Positions 27,635 to 38,100 of a DNA stretch of 46,920 nucleotides are shown piece by piece (position 1 is the stretch's first letter; every line of letters begins with the position of its first letter). The position numbers were made by a program, and so were the translations under genes. The DNA is from Zelonia costaricensis (Eukaryota; Euglenozoa; Kinetoplastea; Trypanosomatida; Trypanosomatidae): assembly GCA_030849075.1 (NCBI GenBank), contig JASAOO010003360.1, positions 1 to 46,920 of the forward strand. The letters are read 5' to 3'. The notes under the pieces are model-generated. The model had not been told where the DNA came from. It worked only from the letters and a program-made list of their open reading frames with translations, and did not search any database.

Positions 27635-30004
27635 TCAGCGCCTGCGCCGCGGCGTGCTGGCGCGCGGCGAGCTCAGCGCGTTGGTGGACGAGCGCGGCGT
27701 CTTGCCCGGCGCCTGCGAGGAGCGGCGAGTGCTGCCGGTTGTGGCGCGCGCGGAGGTGTGTGTGGAGGTCTCAGCGAGCAGCTGACGGGGAATGACAACG
27801 GAGGAGGTGGTGGGCCGTCGCTGCTGCAGCACGCACTTGAAGACGTCGCCGGGCACCACAAAGACCACACCCGCCTGGCGGAGCTGCGCCAGCCTCGCCA
27901 TGCCACTCGCCCGCGCTCCACCGCTGCCGGCGCCTTCCGTGTCCGCCGCAGCGCTGTTGCTGTTACCGTCGGTGGTGAGGAGCTGCGCCATGCCGCGCCA
28001 GCACGGGAGCGTGGGCTTCTGCTGCGGCAGCACCACCACGTCCGCCTCGTGCAGCCGGCCGGTGATGGCGCCACCGGAGGCGAGCAGGACCGTCTTCAGG
28101 TCGTTCATCGGCGCCTCCTGCGGGGTGGCCGACCGGTGCACCCAGAACTGCAGCGAGGCGAAGAGGCGCTGCCGCTCCGCCGGCGGACGTGCGAGCGTCT
28201 CGCGCAGGTCAAACCCGTTGTCGCTCTCGATGCTGCCCGTAATCTTCCGCTCGCCGTACGCGAAGCCCGTCGCCGGCAGCTCGACGGTGCGCGTGTGCAG
28301 CACGGTGTCCAGCCAGCTCTGATGCACCACGTCCTGCACGTAGGGCAGCACCGTGAGCAGCTTCACACTGCGCACCAGCGGCCGCTGCGCCACGAGAAAG
28401 CGGGCGTGCGGTGCAAAGCGTAGGGACGGGTTGACAAGCACACCGATCTCGCGCAGCACGCCTTCGTCGGCATCGCTGAGGCGGATTCCAGTTGTGAACA
28501 CGACGGGCCTCGTCGGCGTCGCCGCGAGGGGGCTGAAGTGCGGCACCGCCACGACGGGAGGGGCCTCGTGCACCGGCGGCGCCGCCGGTGCAGTGGTGCG
28601 GCTCCGCTTCGCTGTGCCGACGGGTGCGACCCGCTCGGCGGCGGCGGCGGCAGCAGCGCGTCTGCGCGGGCGAGGCTGCTGCTGCGTCCCCACGCGTTCT
28701 GCGCTGGCCGGCGGCGGCGCACGGGCGGGCACGTCAACGGCAGCGGCAGCGGTCGACGCCGACGCGCTCTCCACCGGCGCCCTGTCGATACGCTCCACCT
28801 CGTCCTCCTCGTCGCTCGCCCCGCTCAGCGCCACGGGCTCCGACACGTTCGAGAGCGTGGCAAGGACGGCCGTGCTGTCGCCGTTCAGCAGCGACACGGT
28901 CGAGCCGCGCCGCAGCTGCACGGCGGCCGCCTTGTGGTGGTCACGAGCGGCGGTGCGGTGGACGGCGAGCTCTTCCTGCGTGTGCCCGGTCCACGTCGCT
29001 GTGGTGCGCGTGCCGGCGCTGCCGCTGCTCGTGACTGTCGGCACCGCACTTGACGACACTCGCACTCCTGCGCTGCCGCTGACGCGCGAGGGCGGCGCAG
29101 TTGGCGGCACGCCGTCCAGGGCGAAGTCCACGTGGCACAATGGGCCAAGGCGCAGGGTCAGGACGCCGTCAGCGCTGCAGGGGCTGTCGTCTGCGCAAGC
29201 CCCGCCCCCTGCGCTGCTGCCGCCGGCTTCGCCGCGCTTGATGTGGTAGCGCTGGTGCGGCTGCAGCGCCACGCCGCGCAGCGCCGTTGTTGGGGCGACG
29301 GCAAAAATGTCGAAGGAGCGACAGACGAGTCGCGCGGCGCTGGAGGCGGTGAGGTGCAGGTGCACCGCGCACTGCGCACGTGACACGGCGGCAGCCGCGT
29401 CCACAAGTCTGTCGCGAAGCGTCGCGGCGTCGCTCGCGGCAGGCGGCGGCGACGAGATCTGCGCGGCGAGGAGGAGCGCGGAGCGGCCGATGAACAGCAG
29501 CGCCGTGCCGAGGGGGCGCCATGCGCGTGCGCCGCTGCTACTGCTCGTGGTGCTGACGGCGGTGTTGGCGGTGTCGGCTCCCGGTGCCGCTCCGCCGCCT
29601 GCTCGAGTCGACAGAAGCGCGAGGGGCACTGCGTACGGCACCCACGCAGTGGTGTGCGCGGCCGCCGTGCCACTCGCATCGGAAGGCAGCGTGACGCGCC
29701 AGCGCACGGCTATGCAGAAGTGGTCGACGTGCGCTGCGGCCCAGTCGCCCGTGTCTTCCAGCCATGCCGGCTGCGGCTTCAGCTCAGGGAGCCCCGGGCC
29801 GTCGTGCAGGGTGCGGTGCCGCAGCCGCGCCTCCTCCGCGTTGCCGGGTGCTGGCCGAGTCACGTCAGGGCAGCCGCCGTTCGCGTCTCCCACCGAGGAG
29901 AGGGTGGAGCAGCTGTCTTGCGAGAGAAGCTCCACCGTCTCTGCGTCGTCCATGTCTGTCAGCGCCATGGAGGAGCGCTGCGGTGCCGCCTGGGACGTCA
30001 ACAT
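27635..30004 (-). CDS. FHA plus tandem-BRCT protein, candidate DNA-damage mediator (789 aa)
   Basis: The C-terminal third carries a tandem BRCT pair. BRCT1 begins near residue 500 (RPVVFTTGIRL) and includes VKLLTVLPYVQDVVHQSWLD with the conserved Trp. BRCT2 runs from about 612 (RQRLFASLQFWVHRSA) through LLASGGAITG to VFVVPGDVFKCVLQQ at about 725. This pair resembles those of MDC1/PTIP/NBS1. A divergent FHA domain is likely at about 165-295: LLFIGRSALLL, VSRAQCAVHLHL (Ser208-Arg209, with Gln where His is usual), and LRLGPLCHVDF. The middle (about 300-480) is Ser/Thr-rich and disordered. The tail is basic (SSPRASTPRRRR). FHA and BRCT bind phosphoproteins, so a role in chromatin DNA-damage signalling is inferred. 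An in-frame ATG at 29968 would give 777 aa; which is used depends on an unresolved splice site. Confidence 0.78.
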   Translation of the reverse strand: MLTSQAAPQRSSMALTDMDDAETVELLSQDSCSTLSSVGDANGGCPDVTRPAPGNAEEARLRHRTLHDGPGLPELKPQPAWLEDTGDWAAAHVDHFCIAVRWRVTLPSDASGTAAAHTTAWVPYAVPLALLSTRAGGGAAPGADTANTAVSTTSSSSGARAWRPLGTALLFIGRSALLLAAQISSPPPAASDAATLRDRLVDAAAAVSRAQCAVHLHLTASSAARLVCRSFDIFAVAPTTALRGVALQPHQRYHIKRGEAGGSSAGGGACADDSPCSADGVLTLRLGPLCHVDFALDGVPPTAPPSRVSGSAGVRVSSSAVPTVTSSGSAGTRTTATWTGHTQEELAVHRTAARDHHKAAAVQLRRGSTVSLLNGDSTAVLATLSNVSEPVALSGASDEEDEVERIDRAPVESASASTAAAAVDVPARAPPPASAERVGTQQQPRPRRRAAAAAAAERVAPVGTAKRSRTTAPAAPPVHEAPPVVAVPHFSPLAATPTRPVVFTTGIRLSDADEGVLREIGVLVNPSLRFAPHARFLVAQRPLVRSVKLLTVLPYVQDVVHQSWLDTVLHTRTVELPATGFAYGERKITGSIESDNGFDLRETLARPPAERQRLFASLQFWVHRSATPQEAPMNDLKTVLLASGGAITGRLHEADVVVLPQQKPTLPCWRGMAQLLTTDGNSNSAAADTEGAGSGGARASGMARLAQLRQAGVVFVVPGDVFKCVLQQRRPTTSSVVIPRQLLAETSTHTSARATTGSTRRSSQAPGKTPRSSTNALSSPRASTPRRRR

Positions 30005-30019
30005 CCTGTGTGCGTGTAG

Positions 30020-30044
30020 GTGTGTGTGTGTGTGTGTGTGTGTG
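30020..30044. repeat. (GT)n microsatellite
   Basis: About 12 GT units directly upstream of the FHA/BRCT gene start, so the mRNA leader or the branch region is CA-rich. Confidence 0.9.
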
Positions 30045-30410
30045 GCAGGCGTGTGCTGGCAGGGCGGAGTGAGCACGGCAGTTCTGGAAGAAAACACAGG
30101 GATTCAAGGCACGGCGGAAGGGCGGAGACAGACGAGGCTGGGGAGGGAGGGAGGGGGGGGGGGGCGTCTGCGCGTGTACTGGCCGTGGCAGGCGCACCTC
30201 CTTCTGCGGCGTGCGCACGTGTCAGCTCCCTCGTGGCGAGGTGCGCCCCACGCGTTCAGTCCACACGCGGCCCTCCTCAGGCGTTGGCGAGTCTCGTGCG
30301 CCTCTTCCGTTCGCATGTGCGGCACGCCGCCCCTCCCCCCCGCCCTCAGCCTGCTCATGAAATCGGCGCTTGGTGAGAGGGCCGCTACAAAAGGGGGGGG
30401 GGAGGGGGGA

Positions 30411-30440
30411 GTCGAGGTCGAGGTCGAGGTCGAGGTCGAG
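30411..30440. repeat. GTCGAG hexamer, five exact copies
   Basis: Five perfect tandem copies in the spacer between the WDR54-like and FHA/BRCT genes, adjoining a G-run. Confidence 0.95.
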
Positions 30441-30748
30441 AGCGGTTCTTGTTTCGTCGTTCAAAGGCAGATGTCACGCAGAGGGCGCGAGGGCGACGGA
30501 CAAAGTGGAGCGCAGGGGTGTCGCCGTGCTGCCCAGTGAGCAGCGTGGTGGGTGGGTGGGGGGGGGGGGGGGAGGAGACGCGTGAGGGGAGGGAGGGGGG
30601 GGGGGGATGCGCACCGTTCTACAGGCAGTTTGTGTGTTCCTGCAGACGCCAGCATACCTTCTTCCCCCCTCCATCGTACTCCCATCCGCGTCTCTCCCCC
30701 GTGCCCCCCCCCATGGAGGCTCTCCGCACCTTGTCAACGTCCACCCCG

Positions 30749-31741
30749 CTAGTGCGCTTTGCCAGGGATAGACAAGAAGCGTAGCGCGACTACATCGTAG
30801 GTGGCTGTCACGAGTGCCTGTTGATCGCCGAGGAACGCCAGCCCCGTCACGAGCTCGTCCACCACTGTGGCGCTCGCGATGGGCACGTGGTGCGGCTTCA
30901 TCGCGGCGATGTCCCACACCGACACGCGGCCGTCTTCGGCAGCCGAGGCGAGCCACTGCCGCACCGGATTGTACGTGAAGGCGTTGATCCAGCGCGAGTG
31001 GGCTTGGATGGTGACCGCGACGGCCCCACTGCAGCGTTGGATGACCTTGATCTGGCCACCCCCATACGCGACGGCGACGGCGTTGCTCACGGCCACAAAC
31101 TTCACGCCAGCGACGGCGTCTGCGTCGCTCTCGGGTGGGATGGTCAGGACGGGGTTGCCGCCCGTCCACAGCACCACGTGGCCGCCGGTGTCGCCGCTCG
31201 CCATCGACACGGCCGCAGACGTGCCGCCGGCGACTTCGAGGTCCAGCGCTGCGACGCCGCGCCCGCCGTGCGCCTGCACTGGCGCCGTCGCCTCCCCTGC
31301 GGGCAGCGCGTGACCTTGCAGGGTGCAGCGGTGCAGCAGGGGAACGCCGTCGGCGGTGCCCACGGCGATCACGAGCTCCTCCGTCCCCGGCACCTTGGCG
31401 AGAGCCGCGCACATGAGGGCGGCAGCGTTGGCGGACCCCGGCAGCGTGTTGATCTGTTGCCCATTCACGACGAGCACCGCGGTGCGCGCGGAGAGGACGG
31501 CGACGAGCACGACGCTCTGCTCGGCCGGGTCCTCGAGGGCGGCGAGGTGGACGACTTGCCCCGCGGAGAAGCGCAGCGGCTTGAAGCAGGGTGCGCCCGT
31601 GGCGGCCTGCACCGTGTACACGGCAGCGTCGGCTGCGAAGGAGAGGTAGGCGCCGCCGCGGTGGGCGAGCAGGTTGTTGTGCAGCAGCGCCGGCACCTGC
31701 GGCAGGGCCACCTCGTGGTAGACGTTGAGGGCCCCGTTCAT
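30749..31741 (-). CDS. WDR54: WD-repeat protein, WDR54-like (330 aa)
   Basis: This is a single beta-propeller of the same length as human WDR54 (334 aa). Shared features are the N-terminal ALLHNNLL (18-25), the block with ASGDTGGHVVLW (181-192), AVAYGGGQIKVIQRCSGAVA (223-242), IQAHSRWINAF (245-255), LASAAEDGRVSVWDI (264-278) and the distinctive end VTATYDVVALRFLSI (311-325), which parallels the Tyr-Asp-x-x-x-x-Arg-Phe-Ser ending of WDR54. Only one repeat has a canonical Trp-Asp; the others are degenerate, as in the family. WDR54 is linked to cilia in several organisms, and the flagellate lifestyle fits that; the biochemical role is unknown. The start is the ATG at 31741. Confidence 0.8.
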   Translation of the reverse strand: MNGALNVYHEVALPQVPALLHNNLLAHRGGAYLSFAADAAVYTVQAATGAPCFKPLRFSAGQVVHLAALEDPAEQSVVLVAVLSARTAVLVVNGQQINTLPGSANAAALMCAALAKVPGTEELVIAVGTADGVPLLHRCTLQGHALPAGEATAPVQAHGGRGVAALDLEVAGGTSAAVSMASGDTGGHVVLWTGGNPVLTIPPESDADAVAGVKFVAVSNAVAVAYGGGQIKVIQRCSGAVAVTIQAHSRWINAFTYNPVRQWLASAAEDGRVSVWDIAAMKPHHVPIASATVVDELVTGLAFLGDQQALVTATYDVVALRFLSIPGKAH

Positions 31742-32423
31742 GGCACGCGACAGGTGCGGGGAGAAGACGATGGAGGTTGTAAGGGGAACTCAGCAGGGAG
31801 TTGCAGGGGCCGGTGGCGTGCGTGTGCGCGTAGGTGTGCGGGTGCGTATCAGTGCTAGCCAGAAGGGGGGTACGACGGCGCCGCAGCCCTTGCGCAAGTC
31901 GCGTGTGGTCGTGTTCATGTGTGTGTGTGTGTGTGTGTGTGTGGGCCAGTGGGCGGTTTGCGCCAACGCTCACAGGTGACCGAAGCACGTACCCGGAGCA
32001 AGGACGAGAAGCGGCAGTGACAGACATGGAAACACCGAACAGGGCGGAACTGAGGCACGCGGATGGTCGATGACGATCGTCGCCCTTCGCACGTCGACGG
32101 GGCCGTGGACAGCGCACTGCTTTCATGGGATGAGGAGAAGGAGAGAGGCGGGAGGGCACGACGCGCGCCCCCACAACGCACATGAACACGTTAACACCGA
32201 CACTCACGCACAGCGACTATGGCGCAGGACTGCCGCGCCTCGGGAGAGGAGCCCTCGCGTCTGCCCCCCCCCCCCACTCCCCGCGCTTCCTAGCCCGCCC
32301 ACAGCGCGGTCAGCACTTTTTCGTGGTCATCACACACACGCACATACACACACACACATGAACACACACGCGTAAACGGCAGCCAGCCCAGCCGCCTCGC
32401 CTGCGCCACCACCGTCGCACGGC
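31742..32423. other. Intergenic spacer
   Basis: No gene seen. It holds a (GT)n run (31919-31943), a C12 run on the plus strand (32264-32275, i.e. G12 in the transcript) and a CA-rich tract (32330-32370) just beyond the stop of the PIG-X-like gene. Confidence 0.65.
31919..31943. repeat. (GT)n microsatellite
   Basis: About 12 uninterrupted GT units in the spacer upstream of the WDR54-like gene. Confidence 0.9.
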
Positions 32424-33260
32424 CTACCGGATGGCGAGGATGACGATGACGGCGCCAAACACCAGCAACGCCATGAGAGCATTGTAGACGTGCGGCAGGT
32501 CGGCCAGCAGCCCAACGGGAAGGTCGAGACACGTCTGGTACTGTGGCCGCTCCGCCAGGCCGGCCCGCGTCGCGGTGGACGCGTAGTTTTCGGCAGAGCA
32601 CTGGGCGCTCGCGCTGCCGGCGACGTCAATCTGCTCGAGGCACCGCCGCACGTACGCGTCCTCGCCGGAGACGAAGCGCGCGAGGGAGAAGGGCTTGGCC
32701 GTTTCGAGGACGTCGTAGCGGCTGTGAATGGGAATGACGAGCCGCGCCCGCACCGAGACCTTCGAGCGGGCCCCGTTTGCGGAGAGGTACGCATCCAGCG
32801 AGCCGCTGCCCCCCTCCTGCTGCTGGAAGGCGAGCTCAACGTGGTTGGTGGTATAGTTCACCTTGAAGACCGGTGCCTCGATGTCGAAGAAGTGCTGCGA
32901 TGTCATGCGCAGTGGGGTGTAGGCGTTGGTGATGTCTGCCAGGACCACCGCCGCGGTGCCCTGCGTCAGTGACTCGGCGCTGATCACCTCCATGCGATAC
33001 AGCTGCTCGGCCTCTGCGGCGTCAATGAAGAATGTCTTTGGCAGGTCAAAGGTGAGGCGCGTCGTGCGCGCTGCGATCGGGTACTCGACCGCGAGGTGCA
33101 TGTGGAAGCCACCGCCGATGAAGGTGTAGGCGGGTGGAGAGGTGAGGAAGATGCAGCTGCCGTTCTCGCCCATCACGGCGGCCGCACCGCTCAGCGTGCT
33201 GCTGCAGAACGGTAGGACCGCCACCAGCGCCAGCGCCGCGAGGTTGAGTAGACGAGACAT
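32424..33260 (-). CDS. PIG-X/PBN1-like subunit of GPI mannosyltransferase I (278 aa)
   Basis: The protein has a signal peptide (about 1-27, hydrophobic NLAALALVAVLPFC), a lumenal domain, and a single C-terminal membrane span (about 258-277, ALMALLVFGAVIVILA) with almost no cytosolic tail: the PIG-X layout. Inside the lumenal domain are two family-like motifs: FDLPKTFFIDAAEAEQL (71-87), matching the Leu-Pro-x-x-x-Phe-x-Asp-x-x-Glu stretch, and RLVIPIHSRYD (173-183), matching the Pro-x-His-x-Arg-Tyr motif that defines PIG-X/PBN1. Possible N-glycosylation sites are NGS (33) and NYT (135). The complex with PIG-M/GPI14 adds the first mannose to the GPI anchor in the ER, an important pathway in trypanosomatids. 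The start is the ATG at 33260 (MSRLLNLAAL). Confidence 0.75.
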   Translation of the reverse strand: MSRLLNLAALALVAVLPFCSSTLSGAAAVMGENGSCIFLTSPPAYTFIGGGFHMHLAVEYPIAARTTRLTFDLPKTFFIDAAEAEQLYRMEVISAESLTQGTAAVVLADITNAYTPLRMTSQHFFDIEAPVFKVNYTTNHVELAFQQQEGGSGSLDAYLSANGARSKVSVRARLVIPIHSRYDVLETAKPFSLARFVSGEDAYVRRCLEQIDVAGSASAQCSAENYASTATRAGLAERPQYQTCLDLPVGLLADLPHVYNALMALLVFGAVIVILAIR

Positions 33261-35117
33261 CCTCGTGCACAACACACGCACACACACACACAGCCAGACC
33301 GCGTGATGCCACGGTTGCTCGGTGTACGAGAACAGCTGAGGGAGCGCTCGAGGAGGTGCAGGTGACACGCGGAGCAGACACGTCGAGTACACAACAGCGG
33401 TGAGGCTGCGGCGCGGGTGTGCGGCGTCGGTGGGTGGGAGGAAGGGAGCGGCGGTAGGGAGTGGCGGTGACATGCGCAACGAGGATGGGAGAAGAGCACG
33501 GGCGAGTGAGGCGAGCGTGAAGTCGAGCGGCGAAAGGTGCGAGTGGCACCGACAGAGGGGACAGACGCAGATAGTGGGGCAGCGCGACGGCGGTAAACGC
33601 GGCGTTGCGGCACATCACGCCGTCCCCGGTGCTTGGCAAGAGGGGAAGGCGCGGTGCGCACTTTGCACCTCTGCGCTGAAGTGCGGCGCAGGCGGTGGCT
33701 TCCGACCGTGGCAGAGGCGAGGCCGATCTCCCCGTCAGTTGAAGCGTCGCAGCTGCACTCATCCCTCGTCGTACGGTTGCATCCGGTGCGACGTCGCCAG
33801 CCGCAGCGCTCCCCGACACACGGCGCCACCCCCTGCCGGTGGTCGTGCCCTCGTCGAGGCCGCCTTGCTGAGGGAGAGCGTGGGACTGTAGGTTTTAGAG
33901 TTATGTGCAGAGCAATCAGCCGAGCGGGGGTGCAGACCGGTGGCGTCAGTTGAGGGTGCAGCTGGGCGACGGGTGCGTGGGGCGGCGGCGGCTGAGGGCC
34001 CACCTCGAGTCCACCTCCCCCCTCCCCGCCGCCAAGACACGCGTAGCGGCGCACCGCGACTCGCCACCAAAAGCAGAGACCGTGCCGAAGTGGCCGCACA
34101 GACTTCTCCGCCGTGCAGCCTGCGTCACCGGCAGATAGTCGGGTGCGCCCTTCCGTCGCGGCCAGGACGCTAGCGCGTGTGTACAGGAGGCGATGGCGTG
34201 GGATGGATAAGAAGCAAAGAACCAGCAACGAAGGACACGCCCGCAGCAGGCAGCGCAGCGGTGCGTGGGGGGAGGGGGGGGGGGGGGGGACTGCGGTGGG
34301 GGTCACCACATCGCAGCATCACGGCTGTTGCCAGGCAGCCCCTTTTGCGGTTCCTTTTGGCACATCATCAAAGCGGAAGAGACGGCGCAAGGGAGCAGCA
34401 CGCCGCGACGTCGCGCAGAGCCTCCACGAGAGAACTCGGCGGGAGAGGAGGAGGAGGGGGGGGGGCCGGGCGCATCGATGGAGTGTGTGGTGCACCGACG
34501 TGTCACGCACTTGCACACACGCACACACACAAGGCGCCTAACCCTCCCCTCCACACTTTTCCCTTCTCAACGCACACGCACGTTTGGCGCGTGAGGGTAC
34601 AGGCGAGGGCAAAGCGGGCGTGCAGCGGAGAAGACGTGAGAGACGAGAAAGAAGACACAGAACCACTCACACATACGCGCAAACACAAACACGTACGCAT
34701 ACACCCCCACACACACGGGCCTTTGCAGATCAGCGCGTACGCAGCAGGACGAGGATGTCGGAGCGGGTACGCGAGCGCCAGCACGCGTCACACAAGAGGA
34801 GGAGGAGCGATGACGTCGCTCCCCCCGACGCGGCAGCGCAGAGCGGACGGGAGGGGACGGCGAGTGGCCCACGAGTGCCGCCAGCCCCCGTTCTGCCCAG
34901 CTGCTGCTGAGGGACCTGAATGCGGCCAGCGCGCGACACGACGCACAACAACGAACAAAACACGAACAGCTCAAAATGCACACATACACATACATACTCA
35001 CACACAAAGACACACATACACACATGCACACAGACACACACATGCACACGGGCACACATACGCTCTGAGACCCGTGCACGAGTCTGCGGAGCACGGCTGC
35101 CGCTGCCGATGCGGTGA
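33261..35117. other. Long intergenic spacer (1.86 kb)
   Basis: No gene supported; a 372-codon frame on the minus strand (34309-33191) overlaps the PIG-X signal-peptide region in another frame and has spacer composition. It contains a G14 run (about 34276-34289), a (AC/AT)-rich tract (34976-35060) and GA-rich tracts. There is room for a small RNA or a retroposon fragment, but none was identified. Confidence 0.55.
34976..35060. repeat. CA/TA-rich imperfect microsatellite
   Basis: About 85 bases of interrupted CACACA/CATACA units just beyond the stop of the 1079-aa gene (3' region). Confidence 0.8.
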
Positions 35118-38100
35118 TCACTCCACTACCTCGGCTTGGCGTGTCTGCTTCAGCATCGGCGCGCACTCCCGCTCGAGCTCCTTCCACTCGCGCAGCATGT
35201 CCTCCAGGTGGCGCAGCTGATCCGCGAGCGGGCCGGAGGGGCGGCGCGGCAGCGCTGTGGCCTCCCGCTCCAGTGCGGCGCCGGAGGGCACGCGGTACGC
35301 GAAGCCCTCACTGCTGACGCTGCGGCTTCCCTCCACGTCCTCCCCGGCCGCCGCGTGCGAGCCCGCAATGGGACCGGGGCTGTCCCGGCGGTACGACACT
35401 AGCGGGGAGGTGCGGTTGAGCTCGCGCAGGAGGCTGCGGCTGCGTGAGCTCACAAAAGGGCTGTGCCCCAACTTGCCGGCATACTCGGCGCCGGCGTGGG
35501 GCGCGGCTGGGCTGCCGCCACGGCTGCCCTCACCAACGACGGCGCCATCCCACGGCGGCACCGGCAGGCTCGGGCACCCGCGTCCGCTGTCGGCGTACTC
35601 GTCGACGGCGGTGTCGACAAGGACGTGCTGTGCCAGCCGCTGCGACGTGGGCGTCAGGCGGGGGCGGAAAGTGCACTCGTTAAGCTCGTCCTCTGCGCGC
35701 TGCAGTCGCAGCTCGTCGATGTGACGTCGCTTGCGCTCCTCCGACTGCAGCTGGTGCGCGTAGAAATCCCCCGCGGCGGCACGGCGCACCGGCGTCGGTG
35801 ACACCGGCCTCGCAGACGCCGCTGGCGTGGGGGTGGCGGGCGGCTCGGCTGCTGCGGCCTGATACGGCTGGGCTGGGGGCCGGCGGGCGCCGTACAGCCG
35901 CAGCAGCGACTTCTTCGCCGCCTCCTTCTGCGCCTCCGCCTCTGCCCGCTCCCGCTGCTGCCGCGCAAGTTCCTCGCGCACGCGGTACCGCGCACGCGCC
36001 CGCTCGGCCAGCTCGTCCGTCTTGGGGTTCAGCGCTATTCGCGTCTGGCGGGTCTCGCCGCCCTCGTCCGCGGCCTGGGCGGCAAGCTGGTGTTCCCACT
36101 TGACGCGGCTCTCCTCCTCCCGGGCCGCCATGCTCGCGAGGTGCTGCTCGATTTCCGCCTGCGTCTTACGCGGCGGCGCGGGAGCCGCAGAGGTGGAGTC
36201 GACGACCTCCGACCTGCCCGACACTGCACCAGCCGCGCGGGCTGAGGCCTGCGACGCCACCGCCGCAGTCGTGCCGGCAGCAGCAACAGCAGCAGCGGCG
36301 GTCGTCCCCTTGGGCTTCACGGCGTGTGGCGTCGTTGCGGCAGGCACGTCTTTGCGCGCCTGCGCGTAGAGCTGCTCGAACACGTTGCGCCCCGCAGTGC
36401 GAGGCCTGGCAGCACCCCCGTTCTCATCCGCTGCCTTCGCTGCCGCCTCGCCCCGCGGCGTGAAGGACGGGGTCAGCTCCTCCTGCAGCTGCTTGTGCCG
36501 CTGCTCGCGCCGCTCGGCCTCCTTGTTGAGCCGCTCAAACACAGTGTCCGGCTCATGCTCCGGCTGCTGCGCCACGCGCCGCCCCGCCGCGCCGCTGCCA
36601 AGTGACGAGCCCGAGACGAGGCTTGGTCGGTTGACGCGGGGGTGGTGCGTGCAGTTGACCGCCTCGTCGGCACGCCGCTCCTCCTCCTCGCGGTCCGCGT
36701 TGGCACGGCGCGACTGCCCCTTGAGCGCAAACGTCTCGTACCCACGCGGCATCGGCAGCACTGACATCTTCCGCGGCCGGCGCGGCCCCGGCCCCCCCGG
36801 CGACGCGAGGGCTGCGCCACCCAAGTGCGGGTCGTCCGCTGACGGGTGCTCAGGGGAGGGCGGCAGCGGCTCCCCCGCCGCCTCGGCGGCTCGCACCTGC
36901 TGCGCCCACTCCGCTTCGGCGCGACGCTGCTGGCCCCTCTCCACGTAATTCTCAAAGCCGCGCGGCCGGGCGGGGGCGGCTGGGCCGGCCAGCGTCCCCG
37001 CTGGGGCAGCGCCCTTCACCTTCGCAGGCTCCGCGGACGGCGCGCGGCGCGCGGGGGAGCGCTGGGCGGAGGCAGCGGTGCGCACCGCGTACGGGGCGGC
37101 GTTCGCCATGGCCTCGGCGTAGGGGGCCGCCGCGGTGGGTGCCCCCGCGTTGCGCTGCAGCACGTGGCTGCCGACCTGGTCGCCGTCGCCGCCGTCGACC
37201 TCCGGCGTTCCGTGGAGGCGCGGAGGCGGCGAGCTCGGGGTGGGGGCGTCCGCTGCCGTGGGGCCCGCAGGAGGTGCGGCGACGACGCCGGCGGTGGCGA
37301 AGAGCTTCTGCCGCTGCCGCTCCTGCTGCCGCTGCAGCTCCACCATCAGCGCCTGCAGCCGCCTCGCCCGCACCTCGTCGTCGTCGACGTCGTCCATGTC
37401 CAGCATCGCACGCGCGGTGGCCTCGGCGTCCTCCTCCCACGCCTCAGCCACCATGAGTGCCTCGGACGGCGACAGCGACGTCACAGAGAGGGACCGGGAG
37501 GCCCCGCAGGCGGACCCGCCAGCGGCCTCGCGCAGGCCGCCGGGCGCCGTGCCCGCAGCGGACCACCGGCGCCCCGGACCCGCGGCCCCGCTCAGCCGCT
37601 GGTCGCCCGTCTCGTACCCGTCGTCGTCGGTGACGGCGTACTTGTGGCGGCCCTCCTCGCGCATCGGGGATGGCGCGATGGGGGCCCAGCCGGCCGGCTC
37701 GACCTGCCGCACGTTCAGCTGGCGCGGCTGCACCTGCTGCAGCACCGCGACGCTGGTCATGTTGGAGAAGGCGCCCTTGGCGGCCATGCGGGGCCGCCGC
37801 GAGGCGCGTTGGTGCTTCACCTTGGCGTACTCGACGGGGGTCTCCGGTGGGATGCCTTCAGGCCGCGGGATGCCCTGGATGAGCGGGATGACGACGCCGC
37901 TGTGCGTCACGTGCGGGCCGCTGGCGGAGGAGGCGAGAGTGGTGGTGCCCCCGCCGCGGCTCGGGCACTCGTGCCGCAAGTCGGCGTGCGACGCAACACC
38001 ACCGCTCCGCTCCGCTGCCGCGTTGCGCATCGACTCGCTCGGGACGGCGGCGCCGTGCCCCAGCGACGAGGCGCGGCCGGACGACAAGCGGACCTCCTTG

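Larger units (their letters stand above)
30005..30748. other. Intergenic spacer
   Basis: No gene seen. It contains a TG microsatellite (30020-30044), G-runs near 30147-30164, 30393-30410, 30557-30572 and 30596-30606, and a GTCGAG hexamer array (30411-30440). Confidence 0.65.

Noticed and set aside
30474..32207. 577-codon minus-strand frame overlapping the WDR54-like gene
   Set aside because: It lies in another frame, is Arg/Pro/His-rich, and the WDR54-like frame is clearly the coding one.
33191..34309. 372-codon minus-strand frame upstream of the PIG-X-like gene
   Set aside because: Spacer-like composition, and it overlaps the PIG-X signal peptide in another frame.
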